From positions 64,582,570 through 64,646,569 of the forward strand of contig NC_084667.1 of NCBI RefSeq assembly GCF_028389875.1: 64,000 nucleotides of DNA. The letters are read 5' to 3'. This document shows, one piece after another, positions 63,842-64,000 of this stretch. A program made the position numbers and the translations under genes. The notes under the pieces were generated by a model, which was not told the origin of the DNA, searched no databases, and was given only the letters and a program-made list of their open reading frames with translations. This DNA is from Rhea pennata (taxonomy: Eukaryota > Chordata > Aves > Rheiformes > Rheidae). The first letter of the stretch is position 1, and every line of letters begins with the position of its first letter.

Positions 63842-64000
63842 TTGTACGGACAGTTGAGGTGGATCCTTTTTCTCTGATCTCATCTCTATTACAGCTATGT
63901 TTGGTTTCTTTGTCTGAATTGTTGGCTTTGGTGGCACTGGAGGAAGAGAGGTTGTAACTGTAACAGGGTGTGGTTTGCCTATAACTACTCCAGCAGGTTG
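63842..64000 (-). CDS. TALPID3: TALPID3 exon 1 of window (partial, cut by window edge)
   Basis: The exon reads in phase from the window edge for 53 complete codons (r1-r53) and ends before the donor gtatgt. It encodes [15 protein letters not shown] near its start, then a PxxP-rich stretch (LPPVPPKP, r19-r26) that could bind an SH3 domain, and a charged end ([14 protein letters not shown]). The acceptor lies beyond 64000, so true exon length is unknown. The preceding part of the protein, including the coiled coil known to be essential for TALPID3 function, is outside the window. Confidence 0.85.

Larger units (their letters stand above)
14600..64000 (-). other. TALPID3: TALPID3 (KIAA0586) transcription unit, 3' half
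   Basis: This is the 3' half of the gene for TALPID3, a distal-centriole and basal-body protein needed for ciliogenesis and Hedgehog signalling; loss in chicken gives the talpid3 phenotype and in human causes Joubert syndrome (family knowledge). Seen here: fifteen minus-strand coding segments with GT donors, AG acceptors and agreeing phases, joining into 750 residues (numbered r1-r750 in the exon entries) and a stop. The encoded C-terminal half is mostly low-complexity, rich in Pro, Ser, Thr and acidic residues. The one well-packed stretch is around r170-r265. The name rests on recognition of that core and of the C-terminal tail, without an alignment. Additional small exons of length 3n could have been missed. 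Confidence 0.85.

Noticed and set aside
1..64000. CRISPR arrays, operons, phage or bacterial defence genes
   Set aside because: No regularly spaced repeats or compact gene runs. The gene structure, introns and CR1 elements are vertebrate.

Overview
The window looks like nuclear DNA of a bird, or at least of a sauropsid. It is AT-rich and intron-dominated, has one multi-exon gene, and carries CR1-type LINE pieces, including a CR1 3' end in reverse orientation at about 50541. No bacterial, phage or CRISPR features were seen.

The only gene I can support is on the minus strand: the 3' half of TALPID3 (KIAA0586), a centriole and basal-body protein required for primary cilia and Hedgehog signalling. 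I found fifteen coding exons, from a partial one at 63842-64000 (transcript-upstream edge) to the terminal one at 14834-14979. Every intron has a GT donor and AG acceptor. All junction phases agree, and the exons join into one open frame of 750 residues ending in a stop. This is about half of the roughly 1,500-residue protein. The 5' exons, including those for the essential coiled coil, lie beyond position 64000. The gene assignment rests on family recognition and not on an alignment. The exon chain itself is read directly from the sequence.

Layout: (1) 1-14600 is intergenic. It starts with a dense CpG island at about 61-540 and has CpG-rich patches at 3481-3660 and 5050-5480. In the conserved vertebrate order DACT1 follows TALPID3 on the same strand, so the island may belong to a DACT1 promoter just outside the window. 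This is inference. (2) 14600-14979 is the 3' UTR and last coding exon. (3) 14980-38630 is a very long last intron of 23.65 kb. It holds a tRNA-like SINE candidate, microsatellites, two small palindromes and two unexplained minus-strand open segments. (4) 38631-56041 is the exon-dense part, with a decayed CR1-family LINE (48930-49760, plus) and a CR1 3' fragment (50541-50830, minus) in neighbouring introns. (5) 56042-61135 is a 5 kb intron with a probable old avian LTR and a dense run of TA/CA/GA microsatellites. (6) 61136-64000 contains three more exons.

I saw no convincing undescribed system. The best leads are the CpG-rich region at the left edge, a possible cassette or alternative terminal exon in the long last intron, and a strict palindrome abutting a 34-base T run.
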